Shown here: positions 53,700-64,000 of the stretch, piece by piece
Layout: the number at the start of each line of letters is the position of its first letter
Numbering within the stretch: position 1 is the first letter of the stretch
From: Scolanthus callimorphus
Taxonomy: Eukaryota > Cnidaria > Anthozoa > Actiniaria > Edwardsiidae
Reading direction: 5' to 3'
Length of the DNA: 64,000 nucleotides
Assembly: GCA_033964015.1 (NCBI GenBank)
Contig: CM066913.1
Span: forward strand, 19,739,854 to 19,803,853
Position numbers and translations under genes: made by a program
The notes under the pieces: generated by a model
The model's input: the letters and a program-made list of their open reading frames with translations, nothing else
What the model was told of the DNA's origin: nothing
The model's database searches: none

Positions 53700-54940
53700 C
53701 TATTTCTAAGCGATAATCTTTGGTGCAAATGTAATGTTCATCCAATGACAGAACACGACACTATAGTAAGATATCGTACACAAACGCCAATAGAAATGGA
53801 TTCGAACAGACGTCAATAGTATTTGAAAAGCGAAGAGTATATAACACTGGGCATCCTTAGACGAGCTTTCAGGGGATTAATGGTCGTGTGTTCATGCAAA
53901 ATAAAACCAGACAAGATGAAGTGTATGCGCATGCGCAAACGGAAAACTATAGAAGAAACTCGTTCTCAGGGCATTATAATGCGTAATATTGGATTATGAT
54001 GAATAAAACATACTAAACGGCAACTGTGAGAAACATTTCTACATTACCGTTGGAAGCTAGTTAAAAAAACTTACAACGTGTCCCACATGGATCTCTTACA
54101 TACTAATCAGGCCTATAAATACGTTGGTGACGCATAATTGATGTTGATTGTTCACTAACGGTACAAGGGGCGTCCTTATATGGTCTGGTGGCCGGGCGTA
54201 CTCTCACCCACAGGTATCTAGCTACTGAGCAATTCAACACCAGGATAGCGACTGTCAGGACCGAAATCTCTGGCGTGGGCGTAAGAACCGTACGGTCGCC
54301 ATACGACGCTTCAGCCCTTTGTCTGGAAGTATGGTCCTATTTTTTTTCCTCCAGTCAAGGTAAATATGCTGTTTTCGCATTGGCGTGAAAATGTTGAGCG
54401 AAAAGGACAGGCAGATTATATAATATATAAATGCAGTTTATATAGTAAATGCAGTTTAAAATGATTCCACAATTTCCATCATTTTATCGCAAATAACAAA
54501 CGGCCGTAAAACCAAGCTGACCACCGAAAAAAACGAGTGGAAAAAATAACTGACTACCGGCAATTTAGTATCAATCTGTTAACCAACATGCGACAAAGCA
54601 AAATATATTTGGGTGAAAACCGATAAATTATAGAAACTTTAACTGACAACCGACATATCTCCCCCCACCCCCGATGACCCTGTAATAATTTGCTTAGGCC
54701 CGTTTCAAACGTCGTTTGTTTGCCGCGTCTAATCTTATTCAACAGACTTTTCCTGATAGGGCATTATCATAGTACGTGATGGTTAACCTAGGTTATTTCA
54801 GTTCCTTGGGGTGAAGAACAAAAGGCCTACGCCGCTGAACGTGCTGAAGCCGTACCTAAGGAACTCTGAAGCTACTCTGAAGCTACTCTGTAATTTAGAA
54901 AAAATGTGCTTAAACCGCCAAGGAATTTTAAATGTAAAGC
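53700..54940. other. Intergenic DNA without recognised genes
   Basis: AT-rich, with a repeat fragment at its left edge (53606-53690, shared with 43795-43945). Open frames such as 54188-54388 are short and unrecognised. Confidence 0.5.
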
Positions 54941-54974
54941 ATTCAAACCCAAGAATTAAAGAAACGTTCCAGCA

Positions 54975-55335
54975 AAGAGCTATCCAGTAGACTGCTAGCA
55001 GCCGCCACTTTGGTGCGTCCCCAGAGAAGCTTGCGAACCCCTGACCGCGCGCTTCTCTGCGGACGCGCCAAAGTAGGGCTAACCTCGTCCCCAGGGTCTT
55101 CTCTGTCGTTTTCAAGATGGCGGTTGGTCGAGCACAAGAACCTGGGGGAGGCTGAGTCACGTGACCGTTTCGAAACAAAGGACAACCTCGTTCCCATGTC
55201 CTCAAACAGTGGTCATGTGACTCAGCCTCCCCGAGGGTCTTGTGCTCGACCAACCGCCATCTTGAAAATTACCCACAAGACCCTGGGAACGAGGTTGAGT
55301 ATCGGCTGCTAGCAGTTAGCAGTCTAGCTATCCAG
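54975..55335. mobile_element. Nested palindromic MITEs
   Basis: Outer arms: 'ctatccagtagactgctagcagcc' and the inverse 'ggctgctagcagttagcagtctagctatccag'. Inner arms: AACCTCGTCCCCAGGGTCTT with CAAGATGGCGGTTGGTCGAG, inverted at 55215-55305. The inner element carries CAAGATGGCGG and a CACGTGAC box. Confidence 0.75.
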
Positions 55336-55979
55336 AGCGTAAATACGAAAAAAGTCCCGATTTCGACCGACAAGCGTGCTCGAAACCTGAAAGCAAATCC
55401 CCAAGAAATGCCCAGCGCCATCGTATGAGGCCAGGAGTCTCCATTGTTATGGAGTGACGACCTTTCACATTAGGACTGGCAGCCAACATTATAGAATCTG
55501 TGTTATTTGTAGCCATCAAATGCTTGTTGTGATTTTCAACGTCCTGATGTTTGATGCTCTATCATAAGATCCAAGACCACAAAGACAGCTATTTAAATAA
55601 GTTGATATTTACGAAGAAGTGAAACCAGGGGTTAGGAAATGAGATTCTATAAATAGCTTTTCTAGTGCGACGGCGGTAAATGTAGTAGATCGACACTCTT
55701 AGTGATGTGTAAGAATATGCGTATGTGAGCACGTTGCTTTATCAATCTGGTGGTCCAGTCAATTCACTCTTGAACCCTTTTAGACAACAATTGCACGCAG
55801 CTCAAGAGGACTAATTATAGCGTTACTGCACATATCACATCAAACCTTTTATCGAATTTTACGGGTGCTACTGAAATACTCCACATTGTGTGCCAGCACA
55901 ATGACCTTTGTCATGTAAGTTGTTGACAGGCAAATCCATGCAAGCAGAATAACGTACTGCCATGTCTAACATACATACA

Positions 55980-56445
55980 GTCGAAGCTCTCTGTGCGACC
56001 GCTCTCGTAAGCGACCAGCTCCCATAACGACCACTTCCCCGAAACCCCGTTTGAAATGTCACATGAACTCTGTTATTTCAAGCTCTCGTAAGCGACCGCC
56101 TTATCGATGCGACCAGCTCCGTTAGCGACCACAATTTCAAATCACCAACAGAGATTTTCTATTGTTTTTAAGCTCTCGTAAGCGACCACAGTACGTTTTG
56201 TCTTTAGAACATCAGTCATCACCTCACAAATATCTAAACTGATACAAGCTGCACCGGTGAAATGCTATTTTCTACGTACATATTTGCGGTTATCTATTCT
56301 TAATTAAAGTCGAGAAATAAATCAAACAATTTTAAGCATTAGTATATCACATGATATTTTCTAGATTTATTGTACTAAGCTCTCGTAAGCGACCGCCGCC
56401 TATTGTTCAAGTAGGAAGCCGCTTGGTGGTCGCTTACGAGAGCCG
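55980..56445. mobile_element. MITE built on 'CTCTCGTAAGCGACC' repeats (pogo-like)
   Basis: It starts CAGTCGAAGCTCTC. It contains five direct copies of 'gctctcgtaagcgacc' and an inverted 'ggtcgcttacgagagc' near the right end (56428). The end sequence resembles pogo/Tigger-type MITEs. Confidence 0.65.
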
Positions 56446-56449
56446 TTCT

Positions 56450-57340
56450 CGTTGGTCCGAGTCAACGGTTACCAATTTCATGTTCATCACTGACGTTTTC
56501 ATTAAAAAAGTAGAAGGACTAATCAGAATTGCATGGTCATGACAACAGGGAGATTTGGGCTCGGGTAATGATATGGAATCCCCAAGGGTTTTGTATTTGC
56601 TTGAAGGATAAACTAAATATAAACCTTTTTTTGTTATACATTTGCTTTTGCTTTACTTTATGCCGGGAAAAGGAAAAACATTTACATCCACTTTTTTAAG
56701 ACCTACACATTCACCCGAACCCGCATCCACACCCGCAGACCCGCGACAAAAAGACGAATTCATGAGTTAGACGCAATCATTATTATAGTACTTGACACAG
56801 GTTAACCGGAACAGTTTAGTTCTTTAAAAAAATCTTTCGGGAAGCAAATGACTTCATTTTCGTCATCTTCCAATTTAAAAGAATATACTGATAAAAACGC
56901 GCACATGGCATTAAAACCCCGCCACGGCATATGCCCAATGGTCCGCTATGCAAAACGGTGGCCTTTTTTTGAATGGTACTTCTTGGGAAAATCTATTTTG
57001 ACACATCTGGCGCCCGTCTACCGGAACAGCTAAGCTCCTTTTAAAAATCTGCCTGGATTCAAATGACTTCATTTCCGTCATCTTTTCTGATTGTTTGGAT
57101 TCCTCCCAGTCTAGTCCCTGGCGTCCAGGGCGGGTTTCCTGTGATTAGGTTATGACGTCACAGGGAAACCCTCTCCTCGAACACTGGCAGTTCTCTGGCA
57201 GGGAATCCAGCGCCTGCGCACATCCAGCGGTTGACCTTCTCACTGAAGGAACGCCTGGGACCATCTTGATTCAGGAAATCATGCCGATCGTTCTGGTTTC
57301 CTATACTGCTTGTTTGAATTCAGTGAGACATCACAGATAG
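56450..57340. other. Intergenic DNA
   Basis: No gene recognised. Two similar segments ('aacagttaagctcctttaaa', 'aaatctgcctttg', 'gacttcatttccgtcatctt') occur near 56810, 57025 and 57725, indicating a degraded direct repeat. Confidence 0.5.
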
Positions 57341-57343
57341 GAC

Positions 57344-57640
57344 AGGGTTCCCACGGGTCCTTGAAAACCTTGAAAGTCATGGATTTTAGAAATGTCCTTT
57401 TCCAGGCCTGGAAAGTCATGGGATTTTTACAAAAGCCTATCAAAGTCATTAAACGTCATGGAAATACTTTCCTGAAGAAGTATTTACAAGATTTTGGGTG
57501 CGTTTCTTGTAAAATTTTGAATTAAAGGATACCCATGTTGCTCTTATCGTGTGCGAAAACCATTAAATTTTTCGAAACGTCCTTGAAAAAGTCCTTGAAA
57601 GTCCTGGAGTTTTGAAAGCCGGAAAACGTGGGAACCCTTT
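57344..57640. repeat. 'GTCCTTGAAAGTC' repeat with inverted ends
   Basis: The ends are AGGGTTCCCACG and CGTGGGAACCCTTT. Inside are 'ccttgaaagtcatgg' and 'gtccttgaaaaagtccttgaaagtcc'. It is a widespread type of invertebrate repeat. Confidence 0.65.
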
Positions 57641-58309
57641 AGGAAGTCATCTTTTTAGCGACAATCCTTCAATCAAGCCTTTTATATACATGCTGAGCAT
57701 AATGCTTTCTAGCATAGGGGAACCGGAACAGTTAAGCTCCTTTAAACAAATCTGCCTTTGTAAATGAATTCAATTCTCAATTTTGGACTTGAAAGTTCTG
57801 ATTCGAGAAAAAGTGACTTGTTCTGTTTCCTCCACTGTTTGTTCGAATTGAGGACGGTTATTTCCACGGCCCCGATATATCGCAGGCATATTAAAAATAT
57901 TTTTATGTTCAATTGCTGCATAAAATAGCTAAGATAGTACGCGCGCTCTGATTGGTTGAGGGCTGTGCGTTCTCACATTATAGACGTACGACGGCAGTAC
58001 TATTTTATAAAAGCTTGTAAGTTTCAAACTTTTCTCGTGTTTTCCAACATCCCTCGTGCGTTTAGCACATCATAAACCACAGAGCTTTTTATTTCTTCAA
58101 ATTTAGAATCTTGGGGCCTTACTAGACAAATCAGACCAAAGTTATACGGGAGCGAGTGAAACTCGACACGTAGAGTGGTCCCCAAGTAAAGGTGTTATTG
58201 CCGTGGTCCATTCCCATGCCATAATTCTTTGGTATTAATAATATCCGATGGTTATTTGGATCGGAGAGTTATTTAGCACTCATTCACACATTGCTTCGTT
58301 CTACAAATA

Positions 58310-58902
58310 GGGCAGGGAGGGCATCTAGGTGGACATCTAGTAGATTCTAAGAAGATAATATCTGATGATATCATGGGGTTCAACATAGGGCAGGGAGGGC
58401 ATCTAGGTGGACATCTAGTAGATTCTAAGAAGATAATATCTGATGATATCATGGGGTTCAACATAGGGCAGGGAGGGCATCTAGATGGACATCTAGTAGA
58501 TTCTAAGAAGATAATATCTGATGATATCATGGGGTTCAACAAAGGGCAGGGAGGGCATCTAGATGGACATCTGGTAGATTCTAAGAAGATAATATCTGAT
58601 GATATCATGGGGTTCAACATAGGGCAGGGAGGGCATCTAGGTGGACATCTAGTAGATTCTAAGAAGATAATATCTGATGATATCATGGGGTTTCAACATA
58701 GGGCAGGGAGGGCATGTAGATGGACATCTGGTAGATTCTAAGACGATAATATCTGATGATATCATGGGGTTCAACATAGGGCAGGGATGATATCTAGATG
58801 GACATCCAGTAGATTCTAAGAAGAGGATGTCAGATGATATCATGGGGTCCAACATAGGGCAGGGAGGATATCTAGATGGACATCTAGTAGATTCTAAGAA
58901 CA
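58310..58902. repeat. 78-bp minisatellite, about 7.6 copies
   Basis: Units start GGGCAGGGAGGGCATCTAG at 58310, 58388, 58466, 58544, 58622, 58701, 58779 and 58857. Each has TGATGATATCA. The one extra base is in the fifth unit (TTT for TT, about 58691). Because 78 is a multiple of three and the unit has no stop in some frames, both strands show long but meaningless reading frames. Confidence 0.95.
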
Positions 58903-59430
58903 TAATATTAAAGTTACGTAATACAATGCAATTCTTTGCTTTTAATAAATGAATACAAATATTTACAGTCTGGAAGAATTTACATTTACATTTACACTTG
59001 TAAAGTCTGGTTCTTACTTTTCCTCGTGGAAATAATGTCACATTAGCGTTCAAAAATACAGATCAAATTGGTATAAAATTGTGCTTAAAATAGATGTAAA
59101 TATATTGGCAACATGGGGGTGCCGGGGGAGGTTGGCCGTCCCCGTCCCCGATGTTTTTGAAATGTTATATGGCCTTATATAAAACATGATGTTTTGCTTG
59201 TTTGTAGATATGAAGTGCTACATGCACCTATTTCAGAAAAGGTTGCACGGTCATAACTGTTCGTTGTAGCCCGCGGTGTGTCATGGGAAAACTAAGAAGA
59301 ACGAAATTATCGTGTTAACCCGGTACAAAAGTTCTTTCGAGCGATGTATTGTATAATTCTTTGGCATAACTAGGGTGATAAGTATGGCTATTTATCCTAA
59401 AGACCAGTGTCCATGATTCTGTTTTGGTAT

Positions 59431-59697
59431 ACAGTGGTCCCTTTATTAAGCAGCCACTCTCGGTACCGAGCCGCTGAATAGAGGTATGTAAATACAGTAC
59501 TTGAGTGACAATACATTATTTTGGGGCTTTGAAAAGTGGCCGCTTAATAGAGGGTGGCCTCTTAATAGAGGTTGGAAGCTGAATAGAGGTATGTAAATAC
59601 AGTACTTGAGTGACAATACATTATTTTGGGGCTTTGAAAAGTGGCCGCTTAGGAGAGGGTGGCCGCTTAATAGGTGGCCGCTTAATAGAGGTACCAC
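59431..59697. mobile_element. 'GTGGCCGCTTAATAGAGG' repeat, copy 2
   Basis: It has two direct 115-base units ('gctgaatagaggtatgtaaatacagtacttgagtgac' to 'gaaaagtggccgctta') between CAGTGGTCCC and GGTACCACG ends. Same family as 41441-41625. Confidence 0.65.
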
Positions 59698-60301
59698 GTT
59701 ACTTATTTGTATACGCCTGGTGGGCTATAACAGACGGTTTGTGACGGTGCAACTTATCAACCTTTTCTAAAAAAGGTGTATACATATTTAAGTATTTAAA
59801 GTAAAACCTTGCATTCTCGTTATCGAGCCCTTCTCCTCTTAACGGTTTAGTCGGTGTTTCTGGTTTGAGGAAAACTTCCGAGGGTCGAGAGCTGAAACTA
59901 ATTGGCTTCTTGGACAAGGAAGTCCGCAGAAACAATGGAAAACTGTTCATGCAGGACTTCAGGATTGTTTGCTACCAGAGCCTCCAACCAACTGTTGGAA
60001 AGGAGGAAGGAAGTTTTGAGAACGAGAATGTAAAATATTGGTGGAGAACCCCGCCTCATTTCCAGGGTGCTTGTCTTTGAAAGGATCGAGGTGAGAGGCG
60101 GGCCATGGAAGGGAGGCTGAGTTTGACCCGTCTAGATGTTATAACAATGAAAAATATGCACAGGTAGCCCAATTGCTGCCGATTTCTCCGAATCGTTCTG
60201 CACATATTACGAGATACAGATTTTTTCCAATGAGTTCGTCCCGGTCGAGGGTTCGGGAAGATTGACAGAGAGTATATATAACGATTTAATGCCATAATTC
60301 C

Positions 60302-63300
60302 TTAGCCTTTTCTGACTGTTTTCGCGGTCACCATTTCTCTCTTTGCAATGTGTCTTACCAACCAAGGCGTTAGTTTCTCCATACGCGAATAGACGCCAAA
60401 CTTATTCGGTCTTGCGCACTCGTGGCCCCAAGACACCAAACCAAATGCGTAGTAGCGACCTCCCTTTTGGCAAACTAGTGCCCCACCACTATCATACTCG
60501 CACGAATCGCGCATACCCTTCGAATAGCCCGCGCAGATGGCAGTGTCATGTATCGTCCCATTATAAGACTGAGGCTTATTGCACTCCTTGTAAGACACAA
60601 TAGGGACCAAGACGTGATGTAAGACGCTCGGTTGAGAGCCGTTCCACCTCGTATGACCCCACCCTGAGATATAGCACGGTGTTCCCCATGAGAAGGCCGT
60701 GTCCGGTCGCAAAAGGCACACTGGTTGGATGTGATCGTTGAATGCCACTTTGGTCTCTAATTCAATCACAGCTGTAATAGTTAACACAAATATGTTATTA
60801 GGAAACACTGACACTGGTTTTTCAAATCTTCTTGAAAGGGGCTATGCCACGGCTGTTTAACAAAATTCTATGAAACTAGGCCAGTGTGAGCCAGTGATCT
60901 GCATAAACAACTCAGAATCCTATACTTTGCTTCAACTTTTGAAAATTGCATTGTATAGGCATTCTTATCTAAAATACCTATCGCTGCAAATTTCCAAGTT
61001 TGAAAATAGTTGAGCCTGGAAAGAAATCAAGAATACCATTTCGCAATCCAATTCCATCGGCTCGATAACACGCAAAAAAAACTCCAACTTTGTACTTATC
61101 TAGCAGTTGAAAGGTTATTTAACAAACCTGGACGATTATTTGGCTCATTTCTTATTAATTTTACTGTATTTCATCTACCTAAAATCACCCTAAAATCGTG
61201 TCATAGCCCCTTTAATTATTCTTTTGGATAGAACAGTTCACGCTCTGACAGTTACATCATGGGTAAGCAGGTAAAGATGCTGAAAATAATTCAGATTCAT
61301 AACCACCCAAAGGAATCATCACATGACCTAAATTGGGTGGCAACAAGATGTAAACACCGTTAGCCGATTTGGTCTATGGCCTGACTCTTGGAGGAGGCAT
61401 TTCCTCATGATTGTAAGCTGTGCGGCTGCTATTTGCGCCATTCTAAAACAACCCGCTAAGTCCTCAAACGTATCCTTGTCTGGTGTGGTCGTGTTTTCGA
61501 CCGCTTGGAATTTCCACACGATATTAAAGGAGAAGACCCTTTCTTTTCAAGTAGCCAACCGGGATCGATGTCCGGGTTCTCCACCAAGTTTGTTAGGGGA
61601 CTTGCCAAAGGAACACGACGTTAAGTAACTTTTCTCTTCTATTTCTTATTTCCACACGGAATATATAGCAAAGGCTGTTGACATAACTAAGATGATACTA
61701 CTATACACGGCTCAGCTTGACCAACACCAAGATTCTAAAGGGTTCTAAAGACCGAAAACACAAGTGCGATGGCAACATACTATTCCATTGAAGTCAACGT
61801 CAGCTAATCCCACAAAACACAATGAAGATGGAATTTCATTAAGGGAAACACGTTGTCGTCACACCCGAGAATCCTAATGTTGGTCCAGCCAGCGGATGAA
61901 AAGAACCAATGTCAAGGCCATCATCTGAGATGCTGCACATCTGCCAACGGCCACAGAGACTCGGTCGAGAGGAAAATCGTTAGCCTCGTCTCTGTGTCGT
62001 GAACATTTGTGTTCCTTGACATTTGTTTCCTTTTTTGTCGTCTGCACTTGACACTAACACTCACCTATATCATACATGGGAGGCGTATCAGTGATCCCTT
62101 CAAACCACATGGATTTGTATTTTTCGTGAGTCGTTATATTTTTGACTTGGCGAACTTCCGCGTGCGGTTCATGTGGTAATCGATGACTTCCCATCGTCAC
62201 TGTCCAGTCTTTCGGGTTTGTCGAAGTGTATGGGTCTGAAAATAAAGAAGTCAGAATTCTTGGACTGGTTGGGATAGGGTGATGTTTTGGACACGATCGT
62301 TTTGTGCTTTTTTGTCTTCAGCAGAAGCGACAGCTAGGTTTAGCCTTTTCAATATTAATTTTAAATAGTGGATATTACATGGCCGCGCGGAGATACGAAT
62401 TTTATCTCCGAGTGTTGAAAATTTATCTCACGAGTGAGCGCAGCGTAAGAGCTGTCTCAGCGCTCTCGTTAGCTTTTGCTAACAGGGAAAAGATTTGATT
62501 TCTATGTTCGGTGAGCTCTTCTAAAATAGAGTTCTTACAAGAATCCAAATCCTCTTTTGGGTGCAATAAAAAAAAACCTGAGGCATCCGACTCGAGACTA
62601 CTGGTACACTTCAAGGGACGCTAGAGCAGATTTCGTATGACTGTGAAAAGTGCCGCGAAAGAGTTGTTCCGCGCCGCGACCGTACCGCGACTACGCGATT
62701 TCATTCAGTATCTACAGCAGGCCAGGTTCCGTACCGCCACCGCGACAGTACCGCGCCGTGTCACGGCACTTTTCACAGTCATACGAAATCTGCTCTAATA
62801 GTTTGGAAGTGGTTTGTGAACAATAGCGCGCAAGCAAATGACACGCAACTCGATTAGCGTACCCCAAGGGAAATACATAACCAAACAAGCAGTTTCTCTT
62901 GTTTTCTTGAATCAGGACAAACGCAAGCTGTACTCTGTAAAATCGTCCTCCGATTGTCAGTTGTTTAATTTGTTTCTGATTGGCGTATATATGACATTCG
63001 ATCTAATGTTCTCTTGGCCATACGAATGTACTTACTAAAGCAATGCGATGCCGTCACCACCCACTTCTCATGAACGACTGCGCCCCCGCAGTACTGTTGG
63101 TTCTTGAACAGCAGTGCTACTTGCCAAGGGAACTGTCCTGGCCGGACTGGTGCCCCTCCGACCACTCTCTTGGGCCGATTGTGTTTTGGAGTGTGAAATA
63201 CTCGGATAGATCGCCTCGTTGGGGGTAACAATGGAGGAATACCACAATCTTTAGGAAATACTGGAAAGGAAAATTGACCGTTAAAAAGGTTAAAACTTTG

Positions 63301-63490
63301 GTTAACTATTGCAAGGGAAGGTTCCGCTATCACACTGCAGGCGTTGAATTCAACATTCTCACTCTCAAAGCACCAATTTCCCGTTTAAATTCAAAATCCA
63401 CAGTCTACAAAATAGACTCTTCTACTCCTCCTTTATGTTTAACTTTTTCAAGAGACTACCAACCTTCGTACATCTTTAATACCTCTGCAT
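60302..63490 (-). CDS. Trypsin-like serine protease, right copy (open, 5' incomplete)
   Basis: Minus strand, secreted-type S1 protease. Exons: 63464-63490 (27 bases, AEVLKMYE), 63036-63260, 62065-62235 and 60302-60771 (stop 60302-60304); all have GT-AG and consistent phases. The prodomain has FPKDCGIPP, a Cys that in this family pairs with the Cys in IQPVCLLR. NRPKR precedes VVGG; R-P-K-R fits both trypsin-type and furin-type cleavage. The triad is complete: TASHCF (His57), MYDIAVIELE (Asp102, split by an intron) and YDSGGALVC (Ser195). Asp189 (RDSC) predicts cutting after Lys/Arg. The oxyanion-hole residue 193 is Tyr (DSCEYDSGG) instead of Gly, and residue 225 is Phe (NKFGVY). The signal peptide and first exons lie beyond 63.5 kb or outside the window. 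A role cannot be stated; Tyr193 may change activity or inhibitor binding. Confidence 0.88.
60834..61214. mobile_element. MITE with AAAGGGGCTATG ends, copy 2
   Basis: It starts GAAAGGGGCTATGCCACG and ends CGTGTCATAGCCCCTTTAA in the intron between the Ser and Asp exons of the right protease. The left copy of the duplication reads 'caaatcacctttaattattct' at the same place, that is, an empty site. Confidence 0.75.
62624..62795. mobile_element. TA-flanked MITE with 'GAGCAGATTTCGTATGACTG' ends
   Basis: A 172-bp near-perfect palindrome with TA on both sides. The ends are like those of the 6966-7214 family. The interior is different: GC-rich, 'ccgcgccgcgaccgtaccgcgac' against its inverse. It lies in a right protease intron. 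Confidence 0.75.
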
Positions 63491-63510
63491 CTGTAAGAAA
63501 AATAGAAATT

Positions 63511-64000
63511 ATTTTGGTAGAAGTTGACAAAATACAGACATTACATTTTAAATACTATTTCAAAGAACGTAATTTGGGAGTACATGCATGTAGCATTGCG
63601 TTCCACAGGATTTACAGCATAAACTATATATAGGTATGAAACTAGGCCTGTTGTTACTCATATGTTCTAGGTATGAATGTGTAATTACCTATCAAATGTT
63701 TTCCACATAAAGAGGATAAAGATAAAGAGGAGTCTTCGTCACTTTTCAGGTCAAAATACCACTCGTTTATTTTATTCAAAACTCACAAATGTCACTCCTT
63801 TTAGTCAGGGAGCATATGTCACAAAATTCGATCCCGTGGGAAATTTGTGATGAAAGCAAGCAACTAAGCTAGTTGTGTTCAGGAGACCTCAAGTAACAAG
63901 AAAAGTGATGTTGCCAAGTTTGCAACCTGCTCGGTGCCGTTTAAGGAGCTTTTTTAGAAAAGCGATCGCATGCGCCCTATCGTGGATTTTGGGGCCCACT
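63511..64000. other. Right edge, no feature recognised
   Basis: This should be the upstream intron of the right protease by comparison with the left copy. No Thr-rich exon like those at 52967-53360 is visible in these 490 bases. Confidence 0.4.

Larger units (their letters stand above)
58910..63510. repeat. Segmental duplication, right copy
   Basis: Counterpart of 48181-51680. It begins just after the 78-bp minisatellite. It carries the open protease copy and two MITEs (60834-61214 and 62624-62795) not seen in the left copy. Confidence 0.85.

Noticed and set aside
58273..59053. Long open frames on both strands (122-137 codons)
   Set aside because: They arise from the 78-bp minisatellite, whose length is a multiple of three; the peptide is simply the repeat translated.

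Overview
The window is animal nuclear DNA. Its genes are split by GT-AG introns, intergenic and intronic DNA is packed with short inverted-repeat transposons (MITEs), and the proteins are animal types: an SSBP/SSDP LUFS-domain protein, ribosomal protein S28, a TTF1-like Myb protein, and trypsin-like proteases with Thr/Ser-rich linker exons. The style of the genes and MITEs suggests a marine invertebrate, most likely an anthozoan cnidarian (coral or sea anemone). That placement is inference; no lineage marker is visible.

Layout. (1) 0.7-2.5 kb, minus: TTF1-like factor, whose 3' end lies in a 316-bp tandem duplication. (2) 7.3-11.2 kb and 14.2-20.2 kb, minus: two tandem RPS28 genes with the same four-exon structure, including an intron directly after the stop. 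The distal copy (B) is intact at 65 codons. The proximal copy (A) is diverged and frameshifted. (3) 24.6-42.6 kb, plus: SSBP/SSDP, 16 recognisable coding exons, with an unresolved terminal exon and one probable GC-AG intron. Its introns hold most of the central MITEs. (4) 48.2-53.4 kb and 58.9-63.5 kb, minus: a segmental duplication carrying two trypsin-like proteases. The right copy is open through its last four exons and runs toward the window edge; the left copy has several indels. Both have Tyr at the usual oxyanion-hole Gly193.

Between genes there are at least 25 inverted-repeat elements of several families, with TA or TTA target duplications where these can be read. There are also a 78-bp minisatellite, a CTGT-rich tract, a LINE 3'-end remnant and many poly-C/poly-G runs.

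In four separate genes the reading frame is broken by single missing bases, mostly in short homopolymers. One of these genes is the strongly conserved SSBP. Assembly error is therefore a serious alternative to pseudogenisation. I did not find a clearly new multi-gene system. The most unusual items are the Tyr193 protease pair, the transposon whose inverted repeats are built from a ~20-bp minisatellite, and the SSBP 3'-end structure.
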